Assembly: GCA_963799365.1 (NCBI GenBank)
Contig: CAWCWV010000016.1
Location: 124,001 to 188,000 of the forward strand
Direction: 5' to 3'
Origin: Marinirhabdus sp963799365
Lineage (GTDB): Bacteria; Bacteroidota; Bacteroidia; Flavobacteriales; Flavobacteriaceae
DNA length: 64,000 nucleotides
Below the pieces are notes generated by a model, which was given only the letters and a program-made list of their open reading frames with translations, had not been told where the DNA came from and made no database searches. How positions within the stretch are numbered: the stretch's first letter is position 1; every line of letters starts with the position of its first letter. The position numbers were made by a program, and so were the translations under genes. This document shows, piece after piece, positions 1-8,887 of the stretch.

Positions 1-641
1 GAAGTGCATTAGCCTATTTGTCGGGTTTTGTGGGATTCTTGGGAACTTACTTATTGGTGTTTGTATATGTGTTTTTTATGTTGAGATTTCGTTCAAAGTT
101 TAAGGAATTTATTTTAAAATTATTTTCTGAAGAAAAAAGTAAAGAGGTAAAGAAGACGCTAAGTGAAATTAGCACTGTAGCTCAGGGATATCTTTTAGGA
201 AAATTAAAATTAATAGGCCTTTTGGCTATTGTATATAGTATTGGTTTGGGAATTTCTGGGGTGAGTAACTTTATATTAGTAGCACTTATTGCTGCATTAC
301 TTACTATAATACCTTATTTAGGTAATGTTTTAGGATATTGTTTAGCGCTTATATTTGGATACCTCCTTAATGGTGAAATGGGAGTGTTATTGGGAATCAC
401 CCTTACATTTGTGATCGCTCAATTTATAGAAAGTTATATACTTCAGCCTTATGTGGTAGGGGATGAGGTAGATTTAAATCCATTCTTTATAATCCTTGCG
501 ATAATCTTAGGGAATCTTATGTGGGGTATCGTGGGTATGGTAATTGCAATCCCTGTTTTGGGAATTTTGAACGTTATTTTTCTGCATGTACCTATGTTAA
601 AACCATTTGGGTTTCTACTTGAAAAAAATAAAAATGACTAG
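1..641 (+). CDS. AI-2E family transporter, C-terminal part (5' end outside window)
   Basis: The reading frame is open to the left edge (first full codon at base 3), so the gene begins upstream; the TTG at 18 is only an internal codon. About 210 residues remain. They hold at least four hydrophobic segments and the family-typical IIPYLGNVLG stretch, followed by long membrane helices and a short charged tail ending in KNKND. This matches the C-terminal half of the AI-2E/PerM transporter family (formerly UPF0118), inner-membrane proteins whose members export diverse small molecules; the substrate cannot be read from sequence. The gene converges on the transaldolase gene, with a bidirectional terminator between them. 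Confidence 0.85.
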   Translation, partial: SALAYLSGFVGFLGTYLLVFVYVFFMLRFRSKFKEFILKLFSEEKSKEVKKTLSEISTVAQGYLLGKLKLIGLLAIVYSIGLGISGVSNFILVALIAALLTIIPYLGNVLGYCLALIFGYLLNGEMGVLLGITLTFVIAQFIESYILQPYVVGDEVDLNPFFIILAIILGNLMWGIVGMVIAIPVLGILNVIFLHVPMLKPFGFLLEKNKND

Positions 642-686
642 TGTATTTATATTGCGAAGAACATATTTTTTGAACTTTGAGATATG

Positions 687-726
687 CGAATCCTCTGCTT
701 TTGAAATTCAGAGGATTTCGTATTTT
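687..726. terminator. Bidirectional intrinsic terminator
   Basis: An inverted repeat (CGAATCCTCTG at 687-697 against CAGAGGATTTCG at 709-720, one bulged T) with an 11-nt loop is followed by a T run on the + strand. It sits between two convergent genes and could end both transcripts. Confidence 0.7.
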
Positions 727-745
727 TTAGATATCTAATAATTCC

Positions 746-1399
746 TTAATTTCCTTTTTTATAATCTGCCAAAAACTGTTCCAAACCACTATCGGTTAAC
801 GGGTGTTTAAGTAAACCTTCAATAGAGGAAAGTGGGCCGGTCATTACATCGGCACCAATTTTTGCACATTCTATCACGTGCATGGTGTGACGTATAGAAG
901 CGGCCAAGATCTGGGTTTCAAATTCGTAATTGTCGTAAATTAAACGTATTTCAGCAATTAAGTTTAGCCCGTCTGTAGAGATGTCGTCTAGTCTTCCTAT
1001 GAAGGGAGAGACGTAGGTAGCACCTGCTTTTGCGGCTAAAAGTGCTTGTCCTGCTGAAAATACTAAGGTGCAATTTGTTCTAATTCCGTTGTCGCTGAAA
1101 TATTTAATGGCCTTAATACCTTCTTTTATCATAGGTATTTTTACTACGATTTGTTCGTGTAATTCGGCAAGTTGCTCTCCTTCTTTTACCATCCCTTTAA
1201 AATCTGTTGCAATCACTTCGGCAGAAACATCTCCGTCTACAATTTTGCAGATATCCACATAGTGTTTCAAAATATTATTACGTCCTGTAATACCTTCTTT
1301 AGCCATTAAAGACGGATTTGTAGTAACGCCGTCTAAAACGCCCAAATTCTGGGCTTCACGTATTTGATCTAAATTGGCAGTATCGATGAAAAATTTCAT
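746..1399 (-). CDS. Short transaldolase / fructose-6-phosphate aldolase family protein
   Basis: 217 residues, the size of the short (TalC/FSA) transaldolase subfamily, a decameric cytosolic TIM barrel. The N-terminus MKFFIDTANL and the motif VTTNPSL are diagnostic. The Schiff-base lysine is Lys87 in IVVKIP. At the position where E. coli FSA has Tyr131 (TAVY), this protein has Phe114 (TLVF). Phe there is the transaldolase state, so sedoheptulose-7-P/glyceraldehyde-3-P transaldolase activity in the pentose phosphate pathway is more likely than free dihydroxyacetone aldolase. It is a single gene whose 3' end faces the AI-2E transporter gene. Confidence 0.9.
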   Translation of the reverse strand: MKFFIDTANLDQIREAQNLGVLDGVTTNPSLMAKEGITGRNNILKHYVDICKIVDGDVSAEVIATDFKGMVKEGEQLAELHEQIVVKIPMIKEGIKAIKYFSDNGIRTNCTLVFSAGQALLAAKAGATYVSPFIGRLDDISTDGLNLIAEIRLIYDNYEFETQILAASIRHTMHVIECAKIGADVMTGPLSSIEGLLKHPLTDSGLEQFLADYKKGN

Positions 1400-1555
1400 A
1401 GGATTTTTTTTTAAGTTTTAGTAAAAATAAGGAACATCGTAGCTTCTTAAAAGCAATGTCGATAAGTTGTGATAAAAAGGCGATAGCTGTTGTTAGCTAG
1501 GACGCTTCGTTTGTTGAAGATTTAAGGAATTTACTTTAAACGATACACTATAAAA

Positions 1556-2362
1556 TTACAATTTATAATGTTTCATAACCATTCGCTCATAAGTTTTATC
1601 GGGAAGCACACGTTTGAGGACGATGGAAAATTTCTGTAACACAGCACCCACTTTATAATGAATTTTCGGATGTTTTGTTTCTATAATTTTTAGAACGGCT
1701 TTTGCCATATCGGTTGGATCGTTTCCTGCGTCTACGTGAGTATTCATCATCTCTAAAGTTGCACTGTAGGCATTTTTATATGGAGAATTTTCTAGAACTG
1801 GAGCATGGTAGCGACCTGAAGCAATATTAGTGGCAAAATCTCCAGGGGCAATATTGGTCATTTTAATTCCAAATTGCTGTGTTTCCATTCGGTACGCTTC
1901 GGTGGTTATTTCTAGAGCGGCTTTGGTAGCACTATAAATACCGCGATAGGGTAACCCCATATATCCAGCTATAGAAGTTATATTAATAATTTGGCCACTT
2001 TGTTGGTTTCGCATTTGCGGAAGCACGGCTTTTATAACGTTTAGCGGACCGAAGAAATTGGTTTCAAAAGCATTTCTTATTTCATCGGTTGGGGTTTCTT
2101 CAATAGGGCCAGTGATACCAACACCTGCATTGTTTACAAGCACGTCTAGTTTCCCGGCTTCTGAAATAATTTGAGATACAGCTTCGGTAATAGTTTCGGG
2201 TTTTGTTACATCCAATTTCAATAGAGAAAAAGGAATGGAGCCTTTATATTTTAGCGGATCCCTACTTGTACCAAACACGGTATATCCTTTATCGTGCAGA
2301 TGCAGTCCGATGGCTTTGCCAATTCCTGATGAGGCTCCAGTAATAAAAACAACTTTTGGCAT
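1556..2362 (-). CDS. SDR family NAD(P)-dependent oxidoreductase
   Basis: A classical short-chain dehydrogenase/reductase of about 268 residues. It shows the Rossmann glycine motif TGASSGIG near the N-terminus, NNAGVG around residue 85, the catalytic Ser in NITSIAG and the YSATK catalytic Tyr-Lys pair. The chosen start is the ATG at 2362 (MPKVVFITG), because the longer frame needs a TTG and adds seven residues before a normal SDR N-terminus. The C-terminal third resembles SDRs acting on lipid or long-chain ketone substrates, but the substrate is unknown. It is monocistronic, with the SRP RNA gene upstream on the same strand. Confidence 0.85.
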   Translation of the reverse strand: MPKVVFITGASSGIGKAIGLHLHDKGYTVFGTSRDPLKYKGSIPFSLLKLDVTKPETITEAVSQIISEAGKLDVLVNNAGVGITGPIEETPTDEIRNAFETNFFGPLNVIKAVLPQMRNQQSGQIINITSIAGYMGLPYRGIYSATKAALEITTEAYRMETQQFGIKMTNIAPGDFATNIASGRYHAPVLENSPYKNAYSATLEMMNTHVDAGNDPTDMAKAVLKIIETKHPKIHYKVGAVLQKFSIVLKRVLPDKTYERMVMKHYKL

Positions 2363-2621
2363 ATTTAATTTAATGAATGGCAAAGATGCACAGTTGCGGG
2401 TAGTAATCCAAAAAAATGTTGAGGAAAAGTAAATAGCCAGCCCCTTTGGTACAATGCTGCAGAAAAAGCGGAATCACTCAGAAACTTTTACTTTAATCTG
2501 AAAGATTAAAAAGTTTTGAGAGAATAGAACAAAGAAAAAAGTTCTTCTTAATAAAAGTTTACTGATTGATTTTGTGTGTTTTAGCCAAAAAAGGTTTAAG
2601 TAACTTTAGGGCACAAAAAAT

Positions 2622-2715
2622 GGCAAGCTACCTACATCACACTGCTACAACCATTTACCCTTGCTGCGTTCCCGCCCTGGGGGATTCCATAGGAGCTAGT
2701 TGTGTAGGACTTGCC
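2622..2715 (-). ncRNA. ffs: Signal recognition particle RNA, bacterial small type (4.5S-like)
   Basis: About 94 nt read on the minus strand. Ends GGCAAG and CTTGCC pair to close the rod. The apical part contains CCCCCAGGGCGGGAACGCAG followed by CAAGGG, the form of the Ffh-binding helix typical of flavobacterial SRP RNAs. A T run (minus strand, about 2614-2620) follows the closing stem and serves as terminator. A TTG-N20-TATCTTTG promoter lies just upstream, with its predicted start at about 2714, which agrees with the 5' end. The RNA binds Ffh and targets nascent membrane and secreted proteins. Confidence 0.9.
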
Positions 2716-2719
2716 GATG

Positions 2720-2750
2720 CAAAGATAGTATACTTTTAATGCTTCAGCAA
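2720..2750 (-). promoter_or_regulatory. Bacteroidota promoter of the SRP RNA gene
   Basis: On the minus strand, TTG (2750-2748), a 20-nt spacer and TATCTTTG (2727-2720) match the Bacteroidota sigma-ABfr consensus. Transcription is expected to begin at about 2714. A 7-bp dyad, AATGCTT-N4-AAGCATT, overlaps the -33 region. The rest of the 2363-2803 gap holds only an A/T-rich hairpin at about 2482-2516. Confidence 0.75.
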
Positions 2751-2803
2751 GCATTTTTGTCATCAATTATTTTGGCTATCTTGCATAAAAATTGATAACT
2801 ATC

Positions 2804-3841
2804 ATGAAATTTTATAAGGCTATCATCTTCATATTTTTAGCTAGCCTATTTGTAGGCTGTGAAGACGAAATTAAAAATGCAAACGATTATTTTGCTATTG
2901 AAATTGAAAACGGTAAGAAAGTTTTTACACCTGCTGAAAGTGTTTCGATAACACTCGCCAACAAGAAAAATGTTGAGATTAGAAACACAAAATTTATATT
3001 TGATGGAGCCGAAATTGAAACTGGTTCTATTCCGTTAGCACAACAAAAGATGGGAACACATCTTATAGAGGCAGTTGTGGATGTAGATGGGCAAGAATAT
3101 TCAGTACAGAAAGAAATTATTGTAATGGCTGCCAATAAGCCAGAAATTTACGGTTATACCATTCTTGAAACTTATCCGCATGACCCGAAAGCATATACAC
3201 AGGGACTGGAGTTCAGTAATGATACTTTGTATGAAAGTACAGGGCAGTACAAACAATCTACCATAAGAAAAACCGATTATACTACTGGTGAGGTGATACA
3301 ACAAATGGCCATTGGTGATCAATATTTTGGTGAAGGACTTACGATTGTGGATGATAAAATATTTCAGCTTACCTGGAAAAGCGGTAACGGATTTATCTAC
3401 AACAAAAACACTTTTAAGAAAACAGGTACTTTTGTATATGGAGAAAGCAAGGAAGGCTGGGGCATGTGTAACGACGGGGAGAACATTTATAAAAGCGATG
3501 GAACTGAAAAAATCTGGACACTCGATAAAGAAACTTTAGCTGAGCAAAAGTTCATTGAAGTATACACCAACAAAAGTAAAATAGACACTATTAACGAGCT
3601 GGAATGGGTAGACAATAAGATTTATGCAAATATTTTTCAAAAAGATGCTATTGCAATTGTAAATCCTCAGTCTGGTGCTGTTGAAGCAGTGATTAACTTA
3701 AAAGGCTTAAAGGAAAAAGTAACACAAACTGCCGAAATAGATGTTCTTAATGGAATAGCCTACAAAGGCGAGCCAAATATTCTCTATGTAACAGGGAAAA
3801 ATTGGGACAAACTTTTTAAGATAGAAGTGGTGAAAAACTAG
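2804..3841 (+). CDS. Glutaminyl-peptide cyclotransferase, plant/bacterial type, lipoprotein
   Basis: 345 residues from the ATG at 2804 (the longer frame starts at a TTG). A hydrophobic signal ends in the lipobox LFVGC, and the mature lipoprotein begins C-EDE, an acidic +2 to +4 context like Bacteroidota surface-lipoprotein export signals. Residues of about 30-100 form a beta-rich Ig-like region. From about 115 the protein is a glutamine cyclotransferase five-bladed propeller (YTQGLEF, FGEGLT, GWGMCNDG, INELEWV). The family converts N-terminal Gln to pyroglutamate with release of ammonia. This fits the signal peptidase I substrates in this window, all of which have Gln at +1. Confidence 0.9.
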   Translation: MKFYKAIIFIFLASLFVGCEDEIKNANDYFAIEIENGKKVFTPAESVSITLANKKNVEIRNTKFIFDGAEIETGSIPLAQQKMGTHLIEAVVDVDGQEYSVQKEIIVMAANKPEIYGYTILETYPHDPKAYTQGLEFSNDTLYESTGQYKQSTIRKTDYTTGEVIQQMAIGDQYFGEGLTIVDDKIFQLTWKSGNGFIYNKNTFKKTGTFVYGESKEGWGMCNDGENIYKSDGTEKIWTLDKETLAEQKFIEVYTNKSKIDTINELEWVDNKIYANIFQKDAIAIVNPQSGAVEAVINLKGLKEKVTQTAEIDVLNGIAYKGEPNILYVTGKNWDKLFKIEVVKN

Positions 3842-3925
3842 CTTCGATTTATTTTCACTGAATTTGTTTACAAAAATTCATTGAAAACATTCAGCTACCT
3901 TAATAATTGCGGTATTTTTCTATCG

Positions 3926-4086
3926 TACATCGTACATCGTACATCGTACATCGTACATCGTACATCGTACATCGTACATCGTACATCGTACATCGTACAT
4001 CGTACATCGTACATCGTACATCGTACATCGTACATTGTATATCGTATATCGTATATCGTACATCGTACATCGTACATCGTACATCG
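3926..4086 (+). repeat. Heptanucleotide tandem array A, unit TACATCG x23
   Basis: Twenty-three head-to-tail 7-nt units without a phase break. Nineteen are TACATCG; unit 16 is TACATTG and units 17-19 are TATATCG. The array begins 84 nt after the glutaminyl cyclase stop and ends 76 nt before the next start. It creates long spurious open frames on both strands because 3 x 7 nt encodes a repeating heptapeptide; these are not genes. Confidence 0.97.
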
Positions 4087-4162
4087 TATGATTTCATATT
4101 TTCCCTCTCAAACAATATTCCCCTTCTAAAAAAGTTATATTTTTACCTAAAATTACACTTTA

Positions 4163-5707
4163 ATGAAGTATTTGTACGGATTAGCACTTTTGGCCAGCGT
4201 TGTTATTTGGAGCTCTTGCAGAAACGATTTTGAAACAGTTGCAAGCACAGGGAACCTTGAGTTTTCTAGAGACACGGTTTTTCTGGATACCATATTCAGC
4301 AACATAGGTTCTAGCACCTACAATTTAAAAGTATACAACCGTAGCGATGAGGATATCAATATTCCTACAGTGGGATTGGCGCAAGGTGAAAATTCCAGGT
4401 ACCGTTTAAATGTAGATGGGTTGCCTGGAAGTCAATTTCAGGATGTAACGGTATTGGCAAAGGACAGTATTTTTATATTTATTGAAACTACCTTCGATAT
4501 TAATAGCGCCACCAACGAGAATGATTTTTTATACACCGATCAATTAGTATTTGATAGCGGAGGAAATCAACAAGAAGTAGAATTGGTTACTTTAGTAAAA
4601 GATGCCGTATTTTTATTTCCGGACGATTTAGGAAACGGAATGGTAGAAACACTAACTATAGGAGAAGGCGAAGATGCTTTTCAAATTGAAGGTTTCTTTT
4701 TGGAGGACGATGAACTTAATTTCACCAATGAAAAACCCTACGTAATTTATGGTTTTGCTGGAGTTCCATCAGGAAAAACGTTGACAGTAGATCCTGGGGC
4801 AAGGATACATTTCCATGCAAATAGTGGGATTTTAGTTGCTGGAGGAGGCTCGATGAAAGTAAATGGAGAAGCCAGTACAGATTCTGAAGCGCTTGAAAAC
4901 GAAGTTATTTTTGAAGGAGATCGTCTGGAACCATCTTTTAGTGATATTCCAGGGCAATGGGGCTTTATTTGGCTTACCGCAGGAAGTACAAATAATGAGT
5001 TTAGCTACACTACAATTAAAAACGGTCTCGTAGGCATACGTATGGATAGTAATGACGGCGATAGAACATTAACGTTGGATAATGTGCAAATTTACAATAG
5101 TGCTATTAATGGTATTTTGAGTTTAACAGGAGATATTTATGGCCAGAATGTAGTGATAAATAATAGCGGTGAAGCTTCTTTATCGCTTGTGTTGGGGGGG
5201 AAATATAATTTCAACCATAGCACTTTTGTTAATTACTGGACCAATAGTTTTAGAGATTCCCCTACAGTAAATATCTCTAACGCTATAGCTACTTCCGATG
5301 GTATCATTGCTTCAGATTTGCTAGAGGCAAATTTTACGAACTGTATTATTTATGGGAATGAGCAAAGGGAACTTGGGTTTATAAATGAACCTGCAGCAGC
5401 CTTCAATTTTAATTTAACCAATTGTTTACTTCGTTTTGAAGATCCTAATGGAGATTTCAATAGTTTCCCCGAATACAATTTCAACAATGCGGCATTGTAT
5501 ACCAACACAGTTTTAAATCAAGATCCCGTTTTTCAGAATACCAACTTGAACAATTTCAATATAGAACAAGGAACTTCTGGTGCTGAAGGAATTGGCCTTG
5601 GTGGCGTAGCTCCAACTATAGATTTAAACGGAACTACACGTGACGCCAACACTCCAGATGCCGGAGCGTATGAAACTACTGTTTTTCCAGAACCAGATGG
5701 CAATTAA
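4163..5707 (+). CDS. Lipoprotein with predicted right-handed beta-helix
   Basis: 514 residues. The signal peptide ends in WSSC (Cys19), so it is a lipoprotein. Residues of about 30-150 look like an Ig-like domain. From about 190 to 500 the chain is rich in short Asn/Gly strand-turn units (for example TIKNGLVGIRMDSNDGD) typical of parallel beta-helix proteins, and it ends in an adhesin-like DLNGTTRDANTPDAGAYE stretch common in Bacteroidota beta-helix proteins. There are no catalytic residues I can assign; a polysaccharide-binding or structural surface role is a guess. Its stop shares a TTAA with the stop of the convergent peroxidase gene. Confidence 0.75.
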   Translation: MKYLYGLALLASVVIWSSCRNDFETVASTGNLEFSRDTVFLDTIFSNIGSSTYNLKVYNRSDEDINIPTVGLAQGENSRYRLNVDGLPGSQFQDVTVLAKDSIFIFIETTFDINSATNENDFLYTDQLVFDSGGNQQEVELVTLVKDAVFLFPDDLGNGMVETLTIGEGEDAFQIEGFFLEDDELNFTNEKPYVIYGFAGVPSGKTLTVDPGARIHFHANSGILVAGGGSMKVNGEASTDSEALENEVIFEGDRLEPSFSDIPGQWGFIWLTAGSTNNEFSYTTIKNGLVGIRMDSNDGDRTLTLDNVQIYNSAINGILSLTGDIYGQNVVINNSGEASLSLVLGGKYNFNHSTFVNYWTNSFRDSPTVNISNAIATSDGIIASDLLEANFTNCIIYGNEQRELGFINEPAAAFNFNLTNCLLRFEDPNGDFNSFPEYNFNNAALYTNTVLNQDPVFQNTNLNNFNIEQGTSGAEGIGLGGVAPTIDLNGTTRDANTPDAGAYETTVFPEPDGN

Positions 5708-7062
5708 TCGCAACCTAAATCTATTCGAGATTGTGGGTCGTTGTTAGGAATACAATTCCCCGATAATACTGAATCTGGCGCATAACGCGCTATGTTTGGA
5801 TCGTATAATCCGTTTTCAAGAAAATCTACCAGGTTTGTAATCTCTTCTTCGGTTAGATTTAGGTTCCCAAATTGTGTCGCTATTTGTGCGTCTGGGACAT
5901 CCATATTTTGTTTTACACCTCCGTTTTTATATTCCACCACCTCGCGAATACTTGTTATTGAACCTCCGTGACCGTAAAATTTATTTGTCTTTAAATTATA
6001 AAGTGTAGGTACCTTAAATTTATAATCGTCTTCGGCACGCCCTGTGAACTCTCCTCTTCCTCTTTGTGTTTCAATATTAAAAGATGTTCTTCTACCTGCA
6101 AAAATAATAGTTTCTTCAGGACTAAAATCAAGTAATCCCCAAGCGTGAAATTCATTAGATTTTAATGCAGGACCCGTATGACACTCAAAACATTTTCCTT
6201 TGTCAAAAAATACAGAAGCGCCTTTTTTCTGAGCTTCAGTAAGTGCATTTGTATTCCCGCGCAGCCATTCCTGCCAAGGTGCTTGATTAGCGAGAACTGT
6301 TCGATTAAAAGAGGCAATGGCTAAAGCTCCATTTATAGGAGTATAGCGTTCATCAATTGGGGAAGAGGAAAAAGCAGCATCAAAATAACTTTTGTATCCA
6401 AATTCTTCAGCGAACTCTTCATCTATTTTAAGTCGGTGTGCTTTTTGTCCAGCTATACCTTGTGTTTCTAACCCCTGGAATCCAAATAAATTTTCTGGAA
6501 CTACGTCAGCATTTTGTTGTACATAAGGTGCGTTAATACCTTGCGCACCTAGGGCTCCATTCCAGAGTGCTACTTCTTGGTAAGCTACATTGATGAGTGT
6601 TGGAGGTTTAATAGGTTGTACATCTATACTATCTCTTGGCATGGAACTTTCATCCATAGCCACGCGTCCTTCACCAGCAAAACCAAACCCAATACCACCT
6701 TCACCAATTCCCTGGCGTATCCCAGCCGAAAACCCTGAAGCTGCTGGATGGCAGCTTGCACAAGCATACATATATTTATTATCGGGCATTTTAGGATTTC
6801 CACCAGTTGCCGTTTCGTGAACCAATAAACGACCCAAGCGAACCTTTTCTTTCGTAATTGGATTTAGAGGATCTTGTGGGATGCTGCTATAATCGGTTTC
6901 ATTAGGCAATACAAAAAAGGAAAGATCTTCATTAGGCGAACGAGATTCTAAAAGTAGTTTTAAATCTTCATCCAAAGAAGTTGGAGTATCTGTATATTCA
7001 TCAGATTCGCATGCAATGAATAAAACAGCTACTACAGGCAGTAATATGTTCCAATATTTCAT
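5704..7062 (-). CDS. Di-heme cytochrome-c peroxidase (MauG/CcpA-like), lipoprotein
   Basis: 452 residues with a lipobox (FIAC, then ESDEY, acidic). Two c-type heme sites are visible: CASCH around residue 100 and CFECH around residue 280. The tract KVRLGRLLVHE before the first heme and the KVPTLYNL/FYGHGG part after the second are characteristic of bacterial cytochrome c peroxidases. The enzyme would reduce hydrogen peroxide, or oxidise a protein or other substrate in MauG style, at the cell envelope. Family resolution between peroxidase and MauG needs structure. It converges with the beta-helix lipoprotein gene; no electron donor gene is adjacent. Confidence 0.88.
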   Translation of the reverse strand: MKYWNILLPVVAVLFIACESDEYTDTPTSLDEDLKLLLESRSPNEDLSFFVLPNETDYSSIPQDPLNPITKEKVRLGRLLVHETATGGNPKMPDNKYMYACASCHPAASGFSAGIRQGIGEGGIGFGFAGEGRVAMDESSMPRDSIDVQPIKPPTLINVAYQEVALWNGALGAQGINAPYVQQNADVVPENLFGFQGLETQGIAGQKAHRLKIDEEFAEEFGYKSYFDAAFSSSPIDERYTPINGALAIASFNRTVLANQAPWQEWLRGNTNALTEAQKKGASVFFDKGKCFECHTGPALKSNEFHAWGLLDFSPEETIIFAGRRTSFNIETQRGRGEFTGRAEDDYKFKVPTLYNLKTNKFYGHGGSITSIREVVEYKNGGVKQNMDVPDAQIATQFGNLNLTEEEITNLVDFLENGLYDPNIARYAPDSVLSGNCIPNNDPQSRIDLGCD

Positions 7063-7409
7063 AACTTAGTGTGTTAATTGAGTAATAAAATTATGAAAAT
7101 TTTAAGAAAGCCAATTTTTTAATTGCATCAAAATCAGAACTTTTAGATGAAATGTAAAAAAAACCCTACAAAAAGCTATGTGGTCTTTAAATTTGTTTTT
7201 TTTAGAATTGTTAAGTTGTCAATTTTTCTCATTTTGAATAAATATTTTTTAAAATCCTTAAACAAAAATACCCTAATTCCTTGGAAGTAAATTTTTTGAA
7301 TAGCAAGATACTTCTTCAGAAAAAATGCTAACAATCCTTGTATCTTTGTGATAAAACAAAGCTAATTTTCTTGTATTTAGCTAAGTTGTCATTCTTTAAA
7401 TACAATACC
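7063..7409 (+). promoter_or_regulatory. A/T-rich divergent spacer with -7 box TATCTTTG at 7341
   Basis: No gene is seen here. A good -7 box, TATCTTTG, lies at 7341-7348, giving a predicted start near 7355 and a leader of about 55 nt to the ATG at 7410. No TTG is found at the expected -33 distance. The part nearer 7063 is homopolymer-rich and presumably holds the minus-strand peroxidase promoter, which I cannot place. Confidence 0.5.
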
Positions 7410-8585
7410 ATGAATTATATACTTTTTGACGGCAGTGTGCGCAACCAATTACTTCCTTTTACCTTTACACGTCCTGTGGCAGATATTAGGGTTGGAATTC
7501 TTACACTACGTGAAAAGTGGGAAAAGCACTTAGGTTTTAGCACAACTACTGTGACGGAGGATTACCTTTCCGACAAATGGCCTATGGTAGAGCTAGAGGA
7601 AAATATTTTGATAAACGCCTCATTTATACCTTCTGAAAAATTAGTGGACCAAATTAAAAATCTTACTGAAAATCAAGCCGTTTTCTTAGAAGACGAACCC
7701 ATCGCATTTTTTACAATCGAAGGTCAAGAAGTAGATTTTGAAACATTTGAAGTAATCCAATACACCCACGATGATGTCCTGCGGATTGAGTATACCTGGG
7801 ATATATTTGCGAAGAATCACGAAGCTATTCAAAGAGATTTCGAATTAATAACAGAAGGAAGAACATCGCAACCCATTCCCGAAATGACCGTTGCTTTCAA
7901 CAAAGAAAATATTTTTATTGAAGAAGGCGCAAAACTTCCTTTATGTTCCCTAAACGCAACCGAAGGACCTATCTATATAGGAAAAGATGCCGAGATTATG
8001 GAAGGGAGTATGATTCGGGGTCCTTTTGCACTTTGCGAAGGTGCTACTGTAAAAATGAACGCTAAAATTTATACCGGCTGCACTATTGGTCCACATAGTA
8101 AAGTGGGGGGTGAACTTAACAATAGCGTGCTCATGGGCTATTCTAACAAAGGTCATGATGGGTTTTTAGGGAATTCAGTGATAGGCGAATGGTGTAACTT
8201 GGGAGCAGATACCAATAATAGTAATCTGAAAAATAATTACGCTGAGGTACGTTTGTGGGATTATGAAACGCAAGGATTTGCCAAAACCGGATTGCAATTT
8301 TGCGGCTTAATGATGGGTGACCATAGTAAGTGCGGAATTAACACCATGTTTAATACAGGAACCGTTGTGGGCGTGAGCGCTAATATCTTCGGAAGTGGTT
8401 TTCCAAGAAATTTTATCCCGAGTTTTAGTTGGGGAGGTAGTGCTGGAATGAGTACTTATAAAACCGACAAGGCTTTTGAAGTAGCAAAAATAGTAATGGA
8501 TAGACGAGGGGTTACATTTACCGAAGATGACGCCAAAATTCTGGAGCGCGTTTTTGAGGAGACGGCGCAGTGGAGGAGAAGCTAG
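7410..8585 (+). CDS. GlmU-family sugar nucleotidyltransferase/acyltransferase-like protein
   Basis: 391 residues from the ATG at 7410 (MNYILFDGS); the frame is longer upstream but lies across the promoter. The first 200 residues are a divergent nucleotidyltransferase-like domain (FTFTRPVADIRVGILTLREKW) without the intact GlmU pyrophosphorylase loop. Residues of about 200-370 are a left-handed beta-helix of hexapeptide repeats (IYIGKDAEI, GPFALCEGATV). Bacteroidota carry this as a putative sugar nucleotidyl transferase separate from a normal GlmU; the substrate is unproven. A decayed gene on the other strand overlaps its stop. Confidence 0.85.
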   Translation: MNYILFDGSVRNQLLPFTFTRPVADIRVGILTLREKWEKHLGFSTTTVTEDYLSDKWPMVELEENILINASFIPSEKLVDQIKNLTENQAVFLEDEPIAFFTIEGQEVDFETFEVIQYTHDDVLRIEYTWDIFAKNHEAIQRDFELITEGRTSQPIPEMTVAFNKENIFIEEGAKLPLCSLNATEGPIYIGKDAEIMEGSMIRGPFALCEGATVKMNAKIYTGCTIGPHSKVGGELNNSVLMGYSNKGHDGFLGNSVIGEWCNLGADTNNSNLKNNYAEVRLWDYETQGFAKTGLQFCGLMMGDHSKCGINTMFNTGTVVGVSANIFGSGFPRNFIPSFSWGGSAGMSTYKTDKAFEVAKIVMDRRGVTFTEDDAKILERVFEETAQWRRS

Positions 8586-8839
8586 CTTAATGGTGGCCAG
8601 ATATTATTTTCGGAACTGTTAGCAGGATTATAAACAACCTAGAGATGTTCTCCATTTGGACGTTTACCATTTACTTTGTCCCAAACTATAATGTGATTCT
8701 TTTGTGTCGTATTGGCAACGCTAAAACTATATTCAATTTTTAAAGGATGTACATTGTTTATAGCCTGATTGGTATCTTCATATATTTTTTCAATAATCCC
8801 TTTGGTAGGTTCCCCAAATTGTGAGACACCATTCACAGG
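8582..8839 (-). pseudogene. Remnant of a gene for a small unidentified protein, interrupted by a stop
   Basis: On the minus strand a frame without a start codon of its own runs from 8839. It encodes a plausible domain (GEPTKGIIEKIYEDTNQ, IIVWDKVNGKRP), meets TAG at 8641-8639, then continues in the same frame with VVYNPANSSENNIWPPL to a second stop at 8584-8582. Read through, the product resembles the soluble part of a small DUF3592-like membrane protein, with the N-terminal region missing; that family match is tentative. The natural stop overlaps the stop of the convergent GlmU-like gene. Confidence 0.55.
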
Positions 8840-8887
8840 TTAGATTGCTTCCAGTTTTAATGTATTTATAAATTTGAGATTAATACC

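Noticed and set aside
3881..4233. Long open frames on both strands over array A (SYIVHRT repeats)
   Set aside because: They arise because 21 nt is a multiple of both 3 and 7, so a stop-free heptamer array is open in all phases. No starts, promoters or non-repetitive coding are seen.
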